From Acidobacteriota bacterium (lineage in GTDB: Bacteria; Actinomycetota; Acidimicrobiia; Acidimicrobiales; Ilumatobacteraceae), in NCBI GenBank assembly GCA_018969685.1, contig JAGWXX010000008.1, forward strand, positions 1-41,569: a stretch of 41,569 nt of DNA. Direction: 5' to 3'. This document shows positions 1-8,500 of this stretch, piece by piece. Numbering within the stretch: the stretch's first letter is position 1; each line of letters opens with the position of its first letter. The translations under genes and the position numbers were made by a program. The notes under the pieces were generated by a model. It worked only from the letters and a program-made list of their open reading frames with translations, had not been told where the DNA came from and ran no database searches.

Positions 1-208
1 TGCGGACCCGACCGTACGCCGCTGCGTTCTCGGCCATGGTGCGCTCGTCCTCCGCAGCGCCGTCGATGTAGTCGAACACGCCCGCCGGCAGTCGGCGGCG
101 AGCAACAAGGCGGAGGTCGTCGATGTTCCCGCAGCGGGCGAGGCGGCGGCGGGATCCGCGCCACTCAGGGCGTGCGAAGCGGACGAGCGAGCGGACCGAC
201 CTCAGCAT
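1..208 (-). CDS. FMN-dependent alpha-hydroxy-acid (L-lactate type) dehydrogenase, N-terminal part
   Basis: Only the first 69 codons lie in the window; the gene runs off the left edge. The reading frame gives a short basic lead followed by IDDLRLVARRRLPAGVFDYI, then DGAAEDERT and a conserved Asn. This is the N-terminal signature of the FMN-dependent alpha-hydroxy-acid dehydrogenases and resembles actinobacterial LldD2-type L-lactate dehydrogenases, which pass electrons to quinone. The FMN-binding barrel and the catalytic His/Arg lie outside the window, so the substrate cannot be judged. I chose the ATG at 208; an in-frame GTG at 223 would add five residues. A 115-nt gap separates it from the decarboxylase gene upstream on the same strand, so it may have its own promoter. 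Confidence 0.8.
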   Translation of the reverse strand, partial: MLRSVRSLVRFARPEWRGSRRRLARCGNIDDLRLVARRRLPAGVFDYIDGAAEDERTMAENAAAYGRVR

Positions 209-323
209 GCCGGCACCCGCCACGACCGATACCCGGATCGCGCAATCCCCGACTGAGCCGACTCCATGTGTGCGACCTCCGCGTTCAACTGAACGGGCGA
301 AAGTTACCTCGCGTCCGCTCGAA

Positions 324-1694
324 TCACCGCATCGACTCCAGCACCCCGTTGACGGCCGCGACCGTCGTCCGCGGGTTGACGATGCACAGCCGCAGCACCG
401 TCTCGCCGCGCCACGTGGACGGCACGACGAAGGCCCTGCCCTCGCGCAGCGCCCGGTCGCTCCACGCCGCGTAGTCGCCGGGTTCCCACCCCGGACGGCG
501 CACCACGACGACGGACAGGTCGGGCTCCATGACCAGCTCGAGGTGCGCCGACGCCTCCACGAGCGACGCCACCGCACGCGCGACCCCGAGGGTCTCCTCC
601 ATCGCCTCGGCGTACGCGTCGGTGCCGTGGACCGCGAGGCTGAACCAGAACGGCAGGCCGCGGGCGCGCCTGCTGAGGTGGTAGGCGAGGTCGGACGGAT
701 TGAGCATCTCGTCCCCGAGGTCGTCCTGGTCGAGCACGTCGAGGTACTCCGCGTGCTGCGCGTGCGCGCGGCGGGCGAGGAACGGGTCGCGGTACAGGAG
801 CGCACAGCAGTCGTACGGGCCGAAGAGCCACTTGTGCGGGTCGACGATCAGGCTGTCCGCGCGCTCGATCCCCGTGAAGAGCTGCCGGACGGACGGCGCG
901 CACAGCGCCGCAGCCCCGTAGGCGCCATCGACGTGGAACCACGTGCCGAGCTCCGACGCGACCCGCCCGAGCCCGTCGAGGTCGTCGACCACCCCGACGT
1001 TGGTGGTGCCGGCGGTCCCCACGACGGCCATCACCCGAGCGCGGTCGGCGCCGTCCAGGGCCTGCACGAGCGCAGCCATCGCCGCGGCGTCGGTCCGCCC
1101 GCGGGCGTCGGTCTCCGTCCGTCGCACGTCCGCGTCGATCACGTGGGCCGCCTGCAGCACCGAGGAGTGCGACCCACCCGACGCGAGCACCAACGGCCGC
1201 CCCCGGGGGTCGCCGCCGTCGCGACGCCACCGCCAGCGCGCCGCGACCAGCGCCGAGAGGTTCCCCGCCGATCCGCCGCTCACGAACGTGCCGCCCGCAC
1301 CCGTTGGCAGACCCGCGAGGTCGGCCAGCCAGCGCAGTGCCTCGTTCTCCGCGTACACGGCGCCCGAGGCCTCCAGCCACGACCCGCCGTAGATGTTCGA
1401 CGCGCTCACGACCAGGTCGAACAGCACGGCCGCCTCGGTCGGCGCTCCCGGGACGAACGACAGGTGCAGCGGATGGTCGACGCTCACGCACGCGGGCGCC
1501 AGCACCCCGGTAAAGAGACCGAGCACCTCCTGCGGATCCCGCGGCGCCCGGCCGATGGATCTGCCGACGCGCGCGCGGAGCTCGGTCAACGACGCCGTGC
1601 CGTCCAGCGGGGGCGGGTCGAGCCGCACGCGCTCGAGCGCATAGGCCACCACCTCGCTGGCGAGCGCGTCGGACGCCCCGTCGAAGCGGTGCAT
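324..1694 (-). CDS. PLP-dependent group II decarboxylase (aromatic-amino-acid/glutamate decarboxylase-like)
   Basis: About 456 aa, a normal length for group II PLP decarboxylases, which remove CO2 from an amino acid to give an amine. Visible landmarks are HVDGAYG (about residues 254-260, with the Asp that contacts the PLP ring nitrogen) and VDPHKWLF with the Schiff-base lysine K288. GTAGTTNVG near residue 226 is the usual phosphate-site region. The substrate (aromatic amino acid, glutamate, aspartate or other) cannot be fixed from these motifs. ATG codons at 1694 and 1721 both lie downstream of the preceding gene. I chose 1694 because GGACAG lies just before it, but 1721 is possible. It is third in an ftsH, F420-oxidoreductase, decarboxylase run. 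Confidence 0.86.
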   Translation of the reverse strand: MHRFDGASDALASEVVAYALERVRLDPPPLDGTASLTELRARVGRSIGRAPRDPQEVLGLFTGVLAPACVSVDHPLHLSFVPGAPTEAAVLFDLVVSASNIYGGSWLEASGAVYAENEALRWLADLAGLPTGAGGTFVSGGSAGNLSALVAARWRWRRDGGDPRGRPLVLASGGSHSSVLQAAHVIDADVRRTETDARGRTDAAAMAALVQALDGADRARVMAVVGTAGTTNVGVVDDLDGLGRVASELGTWFHVDGAYGAAALCAPSVRQLFTGIERADSLIVDPHKWLFGPYDCCALLYRDPFLARRAHAQHAEYLDVLDQDDLGDEMLNPSDLAYHLSRRARGLPFWFSLAVHGTDAYAEAMEETLGVARAVASLVEASAHLELVMEPDLSVVVVRRPGWEPGDYAAWSDRALREGRAFVVPSTWRGETVLRLCIVNPRTTVAAVNGVLESMR

Positions 1695-1734
1695 CCGCTG
1701 TCCGGGGCGGTCGGCGCCCATCTGCGCGGAGGGG

Positions 1735-2484
1735 CTACCGTGCGGCGAGGAAGCGCTCGACCGCGTCCAGACGGAACGGCGCACCCATCATCACGATGAG
1801 GTGGTCGGCGCCGGCCTCGGCGTAGCGCTCGGCATCGACGAGGTCCTTCGGGTTGATCGCCACGGTGCGCTCGATGGCGGACGGATCGCGGCCGACCTTC
1901 GTGCACCATTCGTTCAGCACCTCGTTCTTGCGCCGGAAGTTGTCGACGGGCCCGAACGTGTTGAGCATGTCGGCGTGCTCGGCGACGAGGCGCAGCGTGA
2001 CCTTCTCGCCGCTGCCGCCGATCATCAGGGGGATAGATCCCTTCACCGGGCCGGGCGCCAGCCTCGCGAGGCGCTCCTTGACGACGGGCAGCCCCTGCTC
2101 GAGTGCGCGCAGGCGGCCGATCGCCGTGCCGAACTCGTATCCGTACTCCGCGTAGTCGCGCTCGAACCACCCCGACCCCAGGCCGAGCACGAACCTGCCG
2201 TTGCTGATGTGGTCGATGGTCCTCGCCATGTCGGCCAGCAGGTTCGGGTTGCGGTACGTGTAGCACGTCACCAGCGCACCGACCGTCGCGTGGCACGTGT
2301 CGGCAGCCATGGCAGCGAGCAGCGCGTAGCACTCGAAATGGTCGGCGTCCTCCGGCCCGTAGAGCGGGTAGAAGTGGTCCCAGGTCCACAGGCTGTCGAC
2401 GCCCATGGCGTCCGCCGCGCGCCATGCCTCGCGCATCGCGGCCACCGTGGTGCCCTGGGGATGGAGTTGCACGCCGATCTTCAT
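1735..2484 (-). CDS. LLM-class (luciferase-like) F420-dependent oxidoreductase
   Basis: 249 aa starting [11 protein letters not shown]. The motifs SLWTWDHFYP, LGLGSGWFERDY and PLMIGGSGEK follow the luciferase-like monooxygenase barrel. The last is typical of the short F420-dependent group that includes the Rv1855c-type proteins. Such enzymes take a hydride from reduced F420 or a reduced flavin; the substrate is unknown. The ATG overlaps the ftsH stop codon (ATGA), so translation is probably coupled. It is at the short end for the superfamily but complete at both ends. Using F420 fits an actinobacterial host. Confidence 0.87.
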   Translation of the reverse strand: MKIGVQLHPQGTTVAAMREAWRAADAMGVDSLWTWDHFYPLYGPEDADHFECYALLAAMAADTCHATVGALVTCYTYRNPNLLADMARTIDHISNGRFVLGLGSGWFERDYAEYGYEFGTAIGRLRALEQGLPVVKERLARLAPGPVKGSIPLMIGGSGEKVTLRLVAEHADMLNTFGPVDNFRRKNEVLNEWCTKVGRDPSAIERTVAINPKDLVDAERYAEAGADHLIVMMGAPFRLDAVERFLAAR

Positions 2485-4379
2485 CCCGACGACCCTAGAC
2501 CACGTCGGGCGTCGCGTTGCGCGACGGGAGCGAGCCCCGCGACGCGGCGCGCGTCGTCCTCGTCGAGCGTCTCGCGCTCGAGCAACGCAGCAGCGAGGTC
2601 GTCCAGGCGTCCACGGTGCTCGGCGAGGAGGTCGCGCGCACGGCCCAGCGACTCGACGACGATGCGGCGCACCTCCTCGTCGACCAGGTTGCGCATCGCC
2701 TCCGAGGTGCCGTCCATCGGCAGCCCCACCGGCGACGGATCGTCGGCCGAGAGCACCGCCACCGGTCCGACGACGGGGGACATCCCCCACCGGCCGACCA
2801 TGCTGCGGGCAAGCGCCGTCGCGAGCTCCAGGTCGGCCTCCGCACCCGTCGTCGCCTCGCCGAACACCAGGTGCTCGGCGGCGCGTCCGGCGAGTGCGCC
2901 GATGATGCGACCCTGCAGGTAGCGCTCGCCCACCGAGTACTGGTCGCCCGACGGACTCTGGTACGTGACCCCGAGCGACCTGCCGCGCGGGATGATCGAC
3001 ACCTTGCGCACGGGGTCGGCCCCCTCCTGCAGCATCCCCGCCAGCGCGTGCCCGGCCTCGTGGTACGCGGTGCGGCGCCGTTCGTGCTCGGGGATGGTGA
3101 TGCGGCGCTCGGCGCCGAGCAGGATGCGCTCGAGCGCCGCGAGGAAGTCGTCCCTGCCGACTGCTCCCCGACCGGCACGCGCCGCAGACAGCGCCGCCTC
3201 GTTCACGAGGTTGGCCAGGTCGGCCCCCACCATGCCCGGGGTGAGCGACGCGACGTCGGCCATGTCGAACCCCGCCGCGAGCGGCACGTGACGCGCGTGG
3301 ACGCCGAGGATCGCGAGGCGGCCCGCATGGTCGGGCGCGTTCAGCGCGACGCGGCGGTCGAACCGCCCCGCGCGGAGCAGCGCAGGGTCGAGCACGTCGG
3401 GGCGGTTGGTGGCGGCCAGCACGATGACGCCCTGGTTCGGGTCGAACCCGTCCATCTCGGTGAGGATCTGGTTGAGCGTCTGCTCGCGCTCGTCCACCCC
3501 GCCGAGCCCCGCGAACCCGCCGCGGGTGCGGCCGATCGCATCGAGCTCGTCGATGAACACGATGGACGGCGCCTCGGCCTTGGCGCGGTCGAACAGGTCG
3601 CGCACGCGGCTGGCGCCGACGCCGACGATCATCTCGATGAACTCCGAGGCCGACTGGCTGAAGAACGGCACGTCGGCCTCGCCCGCCACGGCGCGCGCGA
3701 GGAGGGTCTTGCCGGTGCCGGGCGGGCCGAGCAGCAGCACGCCGCGCGGCGCCCGCGCACCGACCGACCGGTAGCGCTCCGGTTCGCGCAGGACGTCGAC
3801 GATCTCGCGGAGCTCCTCCTTCGCCTCGTCGACCCCTGCGACGTCGGCGAAGGTCACGCGCTGACCGGGGCGCTCGTAGCGGGTCGCTCGCGAGCGGCCG
3901 AAGCCCGTGAAGCCGGCTGCACCGCCACCAGCCCGCCGGAGCAGCCAGAGCGCGCCGAGCACGATGAGCACGGCGGGCCCGAACGTGACGAGCACGGTGA
4001 ACGGCCAGCCGCCACCGTCGCCGTCACCTGCGTCGGTCACCGGCACGCCATCCGCGACGAGGACGTCGAGCACGTCGTCCGCGGCGAACTCGGGCCTCGC
4101 CGCCTCGATGGATCGGGTTGCCTCGGCCGCCCCGACGGGCAGCACGACCTCGCGCCGGAGGTCGGCCTCGAGGGTCAGGCCGTCGATGCGCACCGACTCG
4201 ACGTTGCCGGACCGAACCTGCTCGACGAACGAGGTGTAGTCGACCGGCGTCGGGCCGTCGTCGCGCACGGTGCGCGCGATCCAGACGTTCACGACGACTG
4301 CCACGATCACCACCGCAACGACAACCCACGTCGACCCACCCCGGCGACGGCCGTCCGGCGGCACAACCGGTGAACACAT
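2481..4379 (-). CDS. ftsH: ATP-dependent zinc metalloprotease FtsH
   Basis: 632 aa membrane AAA+ protease that extracts and degrades membrane and short-lived cytosolic proteins. Two transmembrane helices (about residues 17-35 and 127-147) flank a small extracytoplasmic domain. Walker A GPPGTGKT is at 218-225, Walker B VFIDELD at 274-280, the second region of homology includes [13 protein letters not shown], and the zinc site HEAGH is at 440-444 with a later Asp in TTGAEAD. The pore loop reads EMIVGVGA, with Ile where E. coli FtsH has the aromatic Phe. This may mark a paralogue with altered substrate grip. It is first in an operon with the F420-oxidoreductase and decarboxylase and diverges from a LuxR-type regulator across 237 bp. 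Confidence 0.96.
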   Translation of the reverse strand: MCSPVVPPDGRRRGGSTWVVVAVVIVAVVVNVWIARTVRDDGPTPVDYTSFVEQVRSGNVESVRIDGLTLEADLRREVVLPVGAAEATRSIEAARPEFAADDVLDVLVADGVPVTDAGDGDGGGWPFTVLVTFGPAVLIVLGALWLLRRAGGGAAGFTGFGRSRATRYERPGQRVTFADVAGVDEAKEELREIVDVLREPERYRSVGARAPRGVLLLGPPGTGKTLLARAVAGEADVPFFSQSASEFIEMIVGVGASRVRDLFDRAKAEAPSIVFIDELDAIGRTRGGFAGLGGVDEREQTLNQILTEMDGFDPNQGVIVLAATNRPDVLDPALLRAGRFDRRVALNAPDHAGRLAILGVHARHVPLAAGFDMADVASLTPGMVGADLANLVNEAALSAARAGRGAVGRDDFLAALERILLGAERRITIPEHERRRTAYHEAGHALAGMLQEGADPVRKVSIIPRGRSLGVTYQSPSGDQYSVGERYLQGRIIGALAGRAAEHLVFGEATTGAEADLELATALARSMVGRWGMSPVVGPVAVLSADDPSPVGLPMDGTSEAMRNLVDEEVRRIVVESLGRARDLLAEHRGRLDDLAAALLERETLDEDDARRVAGLAPVAQRDARRGLGSSG

Positions 4380-4616
4380 CCGTGCGGACGGTACCGATCG
4401 GCGTCGTTGGGCAGGTCGCGACGGGTGTCACATCGAGGCACACGGTGGTCACGACCGCCCCGAATCCCCCCCCGGCCCATCTTCGAGGTACAAATGTCCT
4501 GATTTCCCTGAACTGAGTCACGGGAACGCAGTCCGCAAGGTGCCGGCGTTCAACGATTTGGGCGTGGGGAAGAAGGTCGGTCACTCTGCCGAGCAGATGA
4601 TGAGGATCTAGGACAG

Positions 4617-5339
4617 ATGGGCAGCCAGTACCACCTGCTCCTCGGCCCGCTGCTGTCGGCGAAGTACCCGAAATTCGTCGGTCGTCTCGGGCGGCAACAC
4701 CGGCTCCGGATCCTCGGCGCGGGCGAGTTCAACTCGTTGCTGCCGACGAACCCGTGGGATCACACCGTCGATCTCGTGCTCGTGGACCGGTCGGTCTTGA
4801 ACCTGGCGACCACGTGGACCATCTCACTCGACCGATTGGGCAGCAATCCGCCGCCCATCGCCGTCGTGCAGCACGAACCCTCCGTCGCGCTCCGCGTCCT
4901 CGCTTCCCACAGCGGAGCGGTGGGGATCGTCGACCCACTCGATGACTGGGACTCCATCACCCGCGCCCTCGAACGTGCCGTTGCCCAGCCCGTGCCGGAC
5001 GACGACCACCGGATATGGACCGAGGTGGAGCGCCCGCTCAACGGGTACGGCGACGCCATCGAGATGCGGGACGACGTCGACCGCGACATCGTCGACCTCG
5101 TGAGCCTCGGACTCGCCGACCGGGAGGTCGCCGCGGCCGTGCATCTGGCCGAGCAGACGGTGCGGAACCGCCTGTCGCGGATCCTGGAGCACTCCGGCCT
5201 GAAGAACCGCACCCAGCTGGCGATGCGCCGGAGGTCGCAGCTGGAAGCCGCCACGATCGTCGACCTGTTCGCATGGTGGCAGCACAGCGCGACGATCGAA
5301 CCGCCGAGGCACGGGGCCGACGGGCAGCCCTCCGGCTGA
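4617..5339 (+). CDS. LuxR-family regulator with degenerate receiver-like N-terminal domain
   Basis: 240 aa. The C-terminal part (about 155-202) is a LuxR/GerE-type helix-turn-helix: DREVAAAVHLAEQTVRNRLS followed by ILEHSGLKNRTQL, the usual recognition helix and dimer helix. The N-terminal 125 residues have the alternating beta/alpha pattern of a response-regulator receiver, with an Asp (D57 in VLVDRS) where the phospho-acceptor would be. The acidic pair expected on the first strand is absent, so phosphorylation by a kinase is doubtful and no histidine kinase is adjacent. A ribosome-binding site (AGGA, 5-8 nt before the ATG) supports the start. The 237 bp shared with ftsH is relatively AT-rich near 4485-4510 and probably holds both promoters; I could not assign them firmly. 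Confidence 0.8.
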   Translation: MGSQYHLLLGPLLSAKYPKFVGRLGRQHRLRILGAGEFNSLLPTNPWDHTVDLVLVDRSVLNLATTWTISLDRLGSNPPPIAVVQHEPSVALRVLASHSGAVGIVDPLDDWDSITRALERAVAQPVPDDDHRIWTEVERPLNGYGDAIEMRDDVDRDIVDLVSLGLADREVAAAVHLAEQTVRNRLSRILEHSGLKNRTQLAMRRRSQLEAATIVDLFAWWQHSATIEPPRHGADGQPSG

Positions 5340-5361
5340 ACGGCTCCACGACCTGACTCCC

Positions 5362-5437
5362 TGGAGCGGACGACGGGATTCGAACCCGCGACCCTCACCT
5401 TGGCAAGGTGATGCTCTACCAACTGAGCCACGTCCGC
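5362..5437 (-). tRNA. tRNA-Gly (anticodon GCC)
   Basis: Read on the minus strand the 76-nt segment folds as a complete cloverleaf. The acceptor arms GCGGACG and CGTCCGC pair perfectly, the D arm is GCTCAGTTGGTAGAGC, the anticodon loop TTGCCAA has anticodon GCC, and the T loop is GGTTCGAATCC. The discriminator is T and the 3' CCA is encoded in the DNA. It lies between the convergent LuxR-type gene and the EamA transporter. Confidence 0.98.
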
Positions 5438-5478
5438 GTTAGCCACCGCATCCTAGCGGCGCGGCGCCTCCGCCGGGC

Positions 5479-6405
5479 TCAGGGCACGGCTGGGGCGACG
5501 AGCGGTGACGGACGGGTGCGGCGGGCGACCACGGCCACGCCGGCCAGCGAGGCAAGCACGACGGCCGCTCCGGCCACCTGCACCGCCGTGAGGCGCTCGC
5601 CGTAGATCGCGTACGCACCGATCGCCGACAGCACCGGGCACCCCAGCGTCAAGAGCGACGACACGGTCGCGTCGAGGTGGCGCAGCGACCACGCGTGCAG
5701 GCCGTGCGCCGCCACGCCCTGCGCGACCACCATCGTCAGCACGAGCACCCAGTCGACGGCGCCCAGCTGGCCGAGGTCAAACCCGCCCAGCACCGCCCAC
5801 GGCACGCCGTAGACCACCGACCACCCGAAGTTGCCGGCGAGGAATGCCCAGCCGTTCCTGCCCGCGGTGCGCGCCCGCTTTGCCGAGATGACGTAGGCGC
5901 CCCAGAGCGCCATGCCGCCGAGCGCGAACGCGTCGCCCAGCAGGCTCGCACCACCACCGTCGCCCGCGCCGAACACCACCGCCGCGGTGCCCGTGAAGCC
6001 GACCGCCGCGAGCAGCACCTGCAGCGGCACGACCCGCTCGCCCAGCATCCGCGGTGCGACTGCCATCACCACGACGGTCGACAGGGACCCGATCAAGGTC
6101 TGGTTGGCGATCGACGTGTGCCGGATCGACTCGAAGCTCAGCGCCATCGACCCGAAGAAGAACACGGCGGGCAGTGCGGTCGCGCGGACGACCGACCGGT
6201 CGACGCGGCCGCCGGTCGCGAGTGCGATCGCCGCCATGACGGGCACCGACAGCGCGAGCCGCGTGAGCATGAGCGTCGGCGTCGATGCCGTGATCCCGCG
6301 CACCACGAGCGGACCGGCACCCCACGACACGACCGAGACCAGCGCCGCCACCAGCGGCAGTTCGTTGCGGAGGAACGAGCCCGCCCGGACCGCCGGACCG
6401 CTCAC
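5479..6405 (-). CDS. EamA-family (DMT superfamily) transporter
   Basis: 308 aa, almost entirely hydrophobic, with about ten predicted membrane helices in two repeated halves, as expected of two EamA domains. ELPLVAALVSVVSWGAGPLV opens the first half and LGGMALWGAYVISAKRAR opens the second; the C-terminus has GYAIYGERL-like EamA features (AYAIYGERLT). Members export or import small metabolites such as amino acids; the substrate is unknown here. The GTG at 6405 overlaps the stop of the upstream 71-codon gene (GTGA), which fixes the start and implies coupling. It is last in the metX-led transcription unit. Confidence 0.88.
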   Translation of the reverse strand: MSGPAVRAGSFLRNELPLVAALVSVVSWGAGPLVVRGITASTPTLMLTRLALSVPVMAAIALATGGRVDRSVVRATALPAVFFFGSMALSFESIRHTSIANQTLIGSLSTVVVMAVAPRMLGERVVPLQVLLAAVGFTGTAAVVFGAGDGGGASLLGDAFALGGMALWGAYVISAKRARTAGRNGWAFLAGNFGWSVVYGVPWAVLGGFDLGQLGAVDWVLVLTMVVAQGVAAHGLHAWSLRHLDATVSSLLTLGCPVLSAIGAYAIYGERLTAVQVAGAAVVLASLAGVAVVARRTRPSPLVAPAVP

Positions 6406-6617
6406 TTGGGTCGCAGGTCGATGCGCAGTACGAGGACGCCGTCCTCGAGGGCAGCCTCGGCGTCGCCGATCATCGCGAAGTCCTGGAAGTCCGCGGTCGC
6501 CTGCGCGATGAAGAGCTGCCGCTCCTCGCCCGCCACGGGCGGCAGCGGGCGGCGCTTGACCGCCGCCGCGCGCTCCCTGAACCGGGCCACCATCTCGTTC
6601 GGGTCGAACGACGCCAT
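6402..6617 (-). CDS. conserved small protein of unknown function
   Basis: 71 aa, acidic overall, with no membrane segment or cysteine. It begins MASFDPNEMVARFRERAA and ends VLVLRIDLRPK. A strong Shine-Dalgarno sequence (GAGGAGG, six or so bases before the ATG) and the 4-nt overlap with the next gene argue that it is a genuine translated gene. The alternation of a helical N-terminus and a short beta-like C-terminus suggests a small folded domain. I do not recognise the family. It sits between a membrane-anchored unknown and an EamA transporter. Confidence 0.7.
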   Translation of the reverse strand: MASFDPNEMVARFRERAAAVKRRPLPPVAGEERQLFIAQATADFQDFAMIGDAEAALEDGVLVLRIDLRPK

Positions 6618-6643
6618 GCCGAACCTCCTCGCCGTGCCCGCCG

Positions 6644-7162
6644 CTACCGCAGCAGGGGATCGATCGACGACCGTCCGCCCGAGTCGTCGTCACGCTGGTC
6701 GCGGGAGGTGCGGCGCACCTCGGTGCTGATCGACACCGGCGCGCGGCGCACGCGCGGCTCCGTCGGGGCCGCAGGCTGCGCGCCGCGCGTTCGCGCCACG
6801 CGGGAGGGCTGGGCTGCGGGCGGTGCCGCGGACGGCGCCCCCTTGGCGGCGCGCTTCGCCTCGCGCTGCTGGCGCTTCGCCCTCTGGCGCTCGAGCTTCT
6901 CCGGGGACAACTTCTGCGGCAGCGGCGTGCCGGGGCCGGGGCGCACGGCATCGACGAGCGCAGCACGCGACGGCTCGTCGGCCAGCAGATACGGCCCCTC
7001 GCTCATGATCTCGAGGGGGGCGAGCGCCGGCGACTCGGGCGCCGCCGACACCCAGAGCCTCCAGGTGGCCACGGCGAGGCCGATGCCCACGATCAGGCAG
7101 CCCGCCGCGACGAGCCCGACCGCGAGGTCGATCTGGGCGACGGTCGCACCTGCTCCCTGCAC
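6644..7162 (-). CDS. single-pass membrane protein with basic cytoplasmic tail, unknown function
   Basis: 172 aa from a GTG start. Residues about 8-32 form one hydrophobic helix (IDLAVGLVAAGCLIVGIGLA). They are followed by a hydrophilic tail with a Lys/Arg/Gln-rich stretch near residue 85-105 (KLERQRAKRQQREAKRAAK), probably helical, then a Pro/Ala/Arg-rich disordered end. There is no catalytic motif. It begins 10 nt after the metX stop and is followed by the 71-aa gene, so it is co-transcribed with metX. A membrane-anchored scaffold or nucleic-acid-proximal protein is conceivable, but function is unknown. Confidence 0.7.
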   Translation of the reverse strand: MQGAGATVAQIDLAVGLVAAGCLIVGIGLAVATWRLWVSAAPESPALAPLEIMSEGPYLLADEPSRAALVDAVRPGPGTPLPQKLSPEKLERQRAKRQQREAKRAAKGAPSAAPPAAQPSRVARTRGAQPAAPTEPRVRRAPVSISTEVRRTSRDQRDDDSGGRSSIDPLLR

Positions 7163-7172
7163 GACCGAGAGA

Positions 7173-8339
7173 CTACCCCTGGCCCGCCGCTGGGTCGGCG
7201 AGGAATTGCCCGATCGGAGGGCCGACCTGGTCGTGCTCGATGAGGAACGCGTCGTGTCCGTGCGGCGAGTCGATCTCCACGTAGCGGCTCCGTCCGCCGA
7301 GCAGCGCGTGGATCTCGCGCTGCTGGTACGTCGGATAGAGCACGTCGCTCGAGATGCCCATCACGAGGGCCGGCATCGCGGCACGGCCCATCGCCTTTGC
7401 GAGGGCGGTGCGCCCGCGTGCGACGTCGTGGAGGTCCATCGCCTTGCCGATCACGAGGTAGCTGTTGGCGTCGAAGCGCCGCGCCAGCTTCGCGCCGTGG
7501 TGGTCGAGGTATCCCTCCACCTCGAACCGGTCCCACAGCTCCATGCCGGTACGGGTGTCGTCCCCGTCGAGGAGCGAGCGCCCGAACTTCTCCGTGAACA
7601 CGTTGTCGCTGCGGAACGTCACCTGCGACACCATGCGCGCGATGGACAGCCCCGCGGTCGGGCCGTCGCCGTCGGCCGCGCCGTAGTAGTCGCCGCCGCG
7701 CCACCTCGGATCGAGCCGGATCGCGCGCCTGCCGATCGCGCCCCACGCGATCTGCTGCGCCGTCGACTGCGCGCACGTCGCGATCGGCACGATGGCACCG
7801 ACGCGCTCCGGAAACATGACGGCCCACTCGAGCACCTGCATCCCGCCCATCGAGCCGCCGACCACCGCGTGCCACTTCCGGATGCCGAGTGCGTCGGCGA
7901 GGCGGCCCTGCGCGCGCACCATGTCGCGCACCGTCACCGTCGGGAACCTCGGCCCATACGGACGCCCGTCGGCGGGGTGCGGCGACGCGGGTCCGGTCGA
8001 ACCCTGGCACCCGCCGATGACGTTGCTGCACACCACGAACCAGCGGTCGGTGTCGATCGGCAGCCCCGGCCCGACCACCCGTTCCCACCATCCCGGCGTC
8101 GGGTGCCCGTCCTCGGCGGGTCCAGCGACGTGGCTGTCGCCGGTCCATGCGTGGCAGATCAGCACGGCGTTCGACCGGTCCGCGTCGAGCGTCCCCCACG
8201 TCTCGTAGGCGACGGTCGGCGAGTCGAGCCGCCCGCCCGCGTCGAGCGCGACGGGCCGGGACACCGTGAAGAAGAGGCGGCTCCCCACGGGATCGCCGTC
8301 CCGCCATGCTCCCGATGCGGGAAGGTTGTCGTCGGCCAT
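7173..8339 (-). CDS. metX: homoserine O-acyltransferase (MetX family)
   Basis: 388 aa alpha/beta-hydrolase enzyme. It transfers an acetyl (or succinyl) group to homoserine, the committed step of methionine synthesis. The nucleophile elbow GGSMGGMQ places the catalytic Ser at about residue 163, and the Asp and His follow in SSDVLYP and SPHGHDAFL. The oxyanion region CHAWTGDSH (about 62-70) and NVIGGCQGSTGP are MetX hallmarks. I chose the ATG at 8339 because a SAM-type riboswitch and a likely Shine-Dalgarno (GAGG about 8 nt before it) sit immediately upstream. Longer open frames would have to translate through the aptamer. Acetyl versus succinyl specificity cannot be assigned by eye. Confidence 0.95.
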   Translation of the reverse strand: MADDNLPASGAWRDGDPVGSRLFFTVSRPVALDAGGRLDSPTVAYETWGTLDADRSNAVLICHAWTGDSHVAGPAEDGHPTPGWWERVVGPGLPIDTDRWFVVCSNVIGGCQGSTGPASPHPADGRPYGPRFPTVTVRDMVRAQGRLADALGIRKWHAVVGGSMGGMQVLEWAVMFPERVGAIVPIATCAQSTAQQIAWGAIGRRAIRLDPRWRGGDYYGAADGDGPTAGLSIARMVSQVTFRSDNVFTEKFGRSLLDGDDTRTGMELWDRFEVEGYLDHHGAKLARRFDANSYLVIGKAMDLHDVARGRTALAKAMGRAAMPALVMGISSDVLYPTYQQREIHALLGGRSRYVEIDSPHGHDAFLIEHDQVGPPIGQFLADPAAGQG

Positions 8340-8393
8340 GGTGTCCTCGGTTGCGCCAACCGTGCGGACCGGCCCGTTGCCCGCCGCGAAGCG

Positions 8394-8485
8394 GACCACA
8401 TCCCCCGCCCTGGGGCGGGATGGCACCGTGGGCTCGCCCCGGTTGCCGGACCACGCGGTGACGTGGGTCTCTCGTGATGCTGGTC
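8394..8485 (-). promoter_or_regulatory. SAM riboswitch (SAM-I clan) in the metX leader
   Basis: On the minus strand the leader begins GACCAGCATC and closes with GATGTGGTC, a P1 helix with one bulged A. Inside come CACGAGAG, a P2 hairpin (GACCCACG with CGTGGTC), the strongly conserved CGGCAACC, a P3 hairpin (GGG-CGAG-CCC extended by ACCG/CGGT), GGTGCC, and a P4 hairpin (CCCGCC-CCAG-GGCGGG). CGGCAACC followed by P3 and GGTGCC is the SAM-I/SAM-IV core. P2 is short, without an evident kink-turn (SAM-IV-like), yet a P4 is present (SAM-I-like), so the subtype is open. Downstream, GTCC can pair with GGAC at the metX Shine-Dalgarno, which suggests translational control by S-adenosylmethionine. Confidence 0.85.
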
Positions 8486-8500
8486 GACCGTTGCCGGCCG

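Noticed and set aside
123-1799. Long plus-strand open frame opposite the PLP decarboxylase
   Set aside because: Arg/Pro/His-rich translation with no domain; it is the GC-rich antisense shadow of a clear decarboxylase on the minus strand.
2517-4373. 618-codon plus-strand open frame over ftsH
   Set aside because: Antisense to all FtsH motifs and lacking recognisable features; a codon-bias artefact.
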